A DNA stretch of 16,813 bases from an uncultured Phycisphaerales bacterium (GTDB lineage: Bacteria > Planctomycetota > Phycisphaerae > Phycisphaerales > SM1A02): contig CAMPIL010000028.1 of the NCBI GenBank assembly GCA_946886375.1, positions 1 through 16,813 on the forward strand. The letters run 5' to 3'. A program made the position numbers and the translations under genes. Of this stretch, positions 14,124-16,813 are shown in pieces. The number at the start of each line of letters is the position of its first letter. Position 1 is the first letter of the stretch. The notes under the pieces are model-generated. The model did not search any database, was not told the origin of the DNA, and was given only the letters and a program-made list of their open reading frames with translations.

Positions 14124-16553
14124 TCATTTCGGATTCTTCAGAAACGCGAACGAAGTGAGAATTCGCCGCACGAGCGAGTCGTAGGTGTCGTGTTCCAGCA
14201 CGCATTCGCGCATCGGCTGGGCCAGTGCGCGGCGGGCTTCGGCATCATCCACAAACCTGTCAAGCATCTGGTGCATTTGTGCTTCGCTGCGGAAGGTTGC
14301 GGAATGAAAACCGCTGATGTCGCCCGCGGTGCGGTGCGGGATGGAATGAAGACGCTTCAGCACGCGGAACAAACCCTCATCGGAGAATTCCTCCGCTGCC
14401 ATGCTCGCGCACGCCACGTGCGCAACAACATCCGCAGCGCGGCGGGAATCTCTCTGCGGCGCGATGCGCGTGCCGGTCAGTTCTTCAATGCGACCGATCG
14501 CAGCCTGCAATTCGCGGTCCTGCTGCGCGCAGCGCATGAGCACCGCAAGATCAGGCACCTGTCGATCGTTGATGTACCGCTGCACGGCCAGGTGCGGCTC
14601 GCGCACAAAATCCGCAGGCACGTATCGGCTCAACATGAAGCCGCCCGAGGCAAGTCCATCCAGCAACCGCTGATGCAGCGATCCGTAGGCGTTGATCTGG
14701 AGGTTGATGCGCGAGGCCTGGTACAGCCGCCGCAAGGGTTCGCCGTGCTCCAATTCGCCGCACGCAAAGCGATGCAGCGTCGGATGCCGCTCCCATCCGC
14801 GCCCGTAGATGCGCAGCGTTCTGCTGCGCGATGTGGCCCAGCGTGCGGCCCATTCCAAAGTCTGATGACGAAGCACGCGGTCGATCAACTGTTGCGTCAT
14901 GGGGACAAGAGCCGACCGCCGCAGGTCAGGCGTCAACCGCTCGAAGCCGCCCGCCTGCTCGGCCGCAAGCACCAGGTTGACCAGGTCCTGCGTGGTGATG
15001 CATTCGCGTTTCGCCAAGTGCTCGCGCGTCAATCGCACAAGCGCCTGCATGCACCTGCCCAGAGCTGCGTCGTTGCGGCTGATCGATTGGGCCAGTTGCT
15101 CGGACGTCTCCGAGCCGTGCGCCGCGTATGACACATCGCAGCGATAGGGCTCCAATTCCCGGGACGCGATGGGCTCCGCCGAAAACACATCCGGCGAGGT
15201 CAAATTGGTTGTGGGCAGAAACTGCTCGGCCGGATAGCCGTACAACGACACCATCACATCGCGCCCGTGGCCCACCACCAGGTCCAGTTCACGCACCGAT
15301 TGCCCGGCGCTGCGCGTCCACATCGGCTGCATGTAATCCTGCACCCAGCAAACGTAGGGAATGTTGGCGGGCGCCGCGCCCTGCAGTTCCGATCGCAGGT
15401 GATTGATGACGACGACAAGATCAGGCTGATGTTCAAGCAGCGCGGCTGTGGTATTCACCGAGGCGGTAAATTCATTGGGCTGCTTGATGATCGCAAACTC
15501 GCAGCCGTTGCGCCGAAATGCCGCCGCGAGATCGCGCATCGAGTATTGGATCACCGTGGAGTATCGCGTGGTGAACCCGACCACTCGCAGCGGCGGTTCG
15601 CCGCGCCCCGCCGACTCAAAGCGGTTTTGCCAATGCGCAATTGTTTTCTGCGCATAGAGGTCATTGACTCTCGCGAGCGCCGCCCGATTGCGCTCGCCAA
15701 CAGCCTGCGCCAGCGATTCGGTGAACTTCCTGTCCATCGCCGGTGGCTGCCAGCGCGGCCTGTGATTCACAATCCAGTGTTTCGCGGGCATTCGCCATGC
15801 GTGATTCAGAATCGACTGGCGGTACTCCGACGCCGCATCCGCACCGGTGTGGAACGCGATGCGCACGCTGTCGAAGACGCTTGAATCGTCAATCAGCGAC
15901 AACCACACGCTCAGCACGCGCAGATCAGGTTCAATGATATCGATGGGCGGATCGTATCCGCCGGCCGCCCGCATGTTGAGCAGACGCTGCAACAGGGCCG
16001 GCGAAGGCACGCCAACGAGCGCAAACGAAGTCTCCAGCGTAACGTCCGGCAGCGCGACCGCCTCGGCCTGGGCCTTGTGGTCCGCAAACGCAAACACGAA
16101 TTCGACTTTGCGATCCGCCGCGGCGCGAATCACCTGCGCATTTCCTGATACGCTTGCGAACACGCGCATGTCAGGATCAATTTGCCCGAGTTCGGATTCC
16201 CATCTGCGCAGTTGACTCGAATGCTTGAGCAACGCAGCGAGATTGGCTTCCAGCCGATTCTGCAAGAGCGAATGCGAAAGTTCGCCGCTGGGCAACGCGG
16301 CCAACTGGTTCGCCAGCGCGGCGATCTGTGGCTCGGCGGCAAGCAGGCCGCCCCCCGCGTGCAGTAGACGCACGGCCAGCCCCGCCATCCCCGCGCGCAC
16401 CAACGCTTTCACCATCGCAAGGAGCAGCGGGAGATCGCCGCCGCGGCTGAGCTGATGGAACGCCTGCTCCAACGCGCGCTCGGGCTGGGCCGCGCCCAGC
16501 GCTTCAATCAGTGATGCTTGCAACGTATTCGGCGGCGCGGTCAGCGTAGTCAT
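14124..16553 (-). CDS. Large GT-B glycosyltransferase-like protein with helical N-terminus and Rossmann-like insert
   Basis: An 809-aa protein. Residues ~10-120 are helical and TPR-like (QPERALEQAFHQLSRGG, LAMVKALVRAGMAGLAVRLL). Residues ~127-215 look like a small Rossmann-type domain (MRVFASVSGNAQVIRAA, FVFAFADHK, FALVGVPSPALLQRLL). Residues ~322-450 form a GT-B-like N-half (LRVVGFTTRYSTVIQYSMRD, DLVVVINHLRSEL, YVCWVQDYMQPMW). About 575-660 match the CgeB/DUF3880-type glycosyltransferase C-half (RTLRIYGRGWE, YQASRINLQINAYGSLHQRL, GLASGGFMLSRYVP). A sugar transfer role is likely; donor unknown. ATG 16553 is chosen. An upstream TTG at 16589 adds 12 residues, but the only strong Shine-Dalgarno-like GAGGAG is just inside that extension and 24 bases from ATG 16553, so the start is uncertain. 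No membrane segment is seen. It is cotranscribed with the GT4 gene. Confidence 0.75.
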   Translation of the reverse strand: MTTLTAPPNTLQASLIEALGAAQPERALEQAFHQLSRGGDLPLLLAMVKALVRAGMAGLAVRLLHAGGGLLAAEPQIAALANQLAALPSGELSHSLLQNRLEANLAALLKHSSQLRRWESELGQIDPDMRVFASVSGNAQVIRAAADRKVEFVFAFADHKAQAEAVALPDVTLETSFALVGVPSPALLQRLLNMRAAGGYDPPIDIIEPDLRVLSVWLSLIDDSSVFDSVRIAFHTGADAASEYRQSILNHAWRMPAKHWIVNHRPRWQPPAMDRKFTESLAQAVGERNRAALARVNDLYAQKTIAHWQNRFESAGRGEPPLRVVGFTTRYSTVIQYSMRDLAAAFRRNGCEFAIIKQPNEFTASVNTTAALLEHQPDLVVVINHLRSELQGAAPANIPYVCWVQDYMQPMWTRSAGQSVRELDLVVGHGRDVMVSLYGYPAEQFLPTTNLTSPDVFSAEPIASRELEPYRCDVSYAAHGSETSEQLAQSISRNDAALGRCMQALVRLTREHLAKRECITTQDLVNLVLAAEQAGGFERLTPDLRRSALVPMTQQLIDRVLRHQTLEWAARWATSRSRTLRIYGRGWERHPTLHRFACGELEHGEPLRRLYQASRINLQINAYGSLHQRLLDGLASGGFMLSRYVPADFVREPHLAVQRYINDRQVPDLAVLMRCAQQDRELQAAIGRIEELTGTRIAPQRDSRRAADVVAHVACASMAAEEFSDEGLFRVLKRLHSIPHRTAGDISGFHSATFRSEAQMHQMLDRFVDDAEARRALAQPMRECVLEHDTYDSLVRRILTSFAFLKNPK

Positions 16554-16565
16554 TGATTCACTTGC

Positions 16566-16576
16566 GGGTTCAACCC
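16566..16576. repeat. Short palindrome before the 809-aa gene
   Basis: GGGTTcAACCC is an odd-centred palindrome 12 bp upstream of ATG 16553 on the minus strand. It could form a small hairpin near the ribosome entry site or be an operator half, or be chance. If translation begins at TTG 16589 it would be coding. Confidence 0.25.
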
Positions 16577-16702
16577 ACTCCTCTGGCAATCGGAACTGGT
16601 CTTATCGACGAAACTTGAAGAATCGCTGAAATGGTGGTGTGAAGTCGGTCACCCGGAGCGCGCCGCATGATGGGGTGTTCGCCGCGCTGTGCATCGTGCC
16701 GC

Positions 16703-16708
16703 TACACT
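16703..16708 (+). promoter_or_regulatory. Candidate -10 element for a leaderless yceH transcript
   Basis: TACACT occupies -12 to -7 relative to the A of ATG 16715, exactly the TANNNT position seen in leaderless bacterial genes. No Shine-Dalgarno sequence lies between it and the ATG (GGCCGC). No good -35 is visible. Transcription would start at or next to the ATG. Confidence 0.45.
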
Positions 16709-16714
16709 GGCCGC

Positions 16715-16813
16715 ATGCTCACGCTGACCCCCAACGAGTGCCGCGTGCTTGGCGTACTGGTGGAAAAGGCCCAGACCACGCCGCAGCAGTACCCGCTGAC
16801 GCTCAACGCGCTC
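16715..16813 (+). CDS. yceH: YceH family (DUF480, UPF0502) protein, 3' end outside the window
   Basis: Only the first 33 codons are inside the window. The N-terminus [20 protein letters not shown] followed by [13 protein letters not shown] matches the very conserved opening of the YceH/DUF480 family (LTPxExRVLGVLxEKxxTTPxxYPLSLNAL), which folds as winged-helix domains. Its molecular role is not established. It is transcribed away from the polysaccharide locus, so it probably marks the boundary of that locus. The predicted start lies six bases after a -10-like element with no ribosome binding site. Confidence 0.88.
   Translation, partial: MLTLTPNECRVLGVLVEKAQTTPQQYPLTLNAL

Noticed and set aside
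1..16813. CRISPR arrays, insertion sequences, tRNA genes, defence systems
   Set aside because: No regularly spaced repeats, no transposase-like proteins and no tRNA-like cloverleaf were seen; nearly all sequence is accounted for by sugar-metabolism genes.

Overview
This is a high-GC bacterial window (GC-rich third codon positions, NTG starts, tightly packed genes). It is almost entirely a surface-polysaccharide or glycoconjugate locus. I see no tRNA, rRNA, insertion sequence or CRISPR array. The gene set and codon style would fit a Gram-negative-type high-GC organism, possibly Planctomycetota (Phycisphaerae-like), but that is an impression and no marker gene proves it.

Layout. (1) The left edge holds the 3' part of a class I SAM methyltransferase gene (+), running off the window. 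(2) A minus-strand operon (4389 down to 944) encodes a two-domain cytidylyltransferase/PfkB-kinase protein with the parts of HldE in reversed order, a GT2 glycosyltransferase and a small nucleotidyltransferase-like protein. (3) A 182-bp divergent control region (4390-4571) contains a perfect 7-bp hairpin. (4) A long plus-strand operon (4572-12875) has nine genes, several joined by ATGA/GTGA stop-start overlaps: RfbF-type glucose-1-phosphate cytidylyltransferase, RfbG-type CDP-glucose 4,6-dehydratase, TylC3-type sugar C-methyltransferase, an RmlC-like epimerase, a DegT/StrS aminotransferase, a formyltransferase, a WbqC-like protein, a CmcI-like (cephalosporin hydroxylase family) protein and a GT2 glycosyltransferase. 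(5) A minus-strand pair (16553 down to 12785) encodes a large 809-aa GT-B glycosyltransferase-like protein and a GT4 glycosyltransferase. The GT4 gene overlaps the end of the plus operon tail-to-tail by 91 bp. (6) The right edge starts a plus-strand YceH (DUF480) gene that looks leaderless.

How it fits together. RfbF and RfbG would make CDP-4-keto-6-deoxyglucose. There is no RfbH-type 3-dehydrase; the PLP enzyme here keeps its Schiff-base lysine and so looks like a true aminotransferase. C-methylation, epimerisation, amination and N-formylation genes follow directly, so the simplest inference is a CDP-linked, C-methyl-branched, formamido-6-deoxyhexose (or two related sugars), transferred by the neighbouring GT2/GT4/GT-B enzymes. 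The HldE-like protein suggests a second activated sugar, probably a nucleotide-activated heptose or relative. This pathway combination is the most interesting content of the window.
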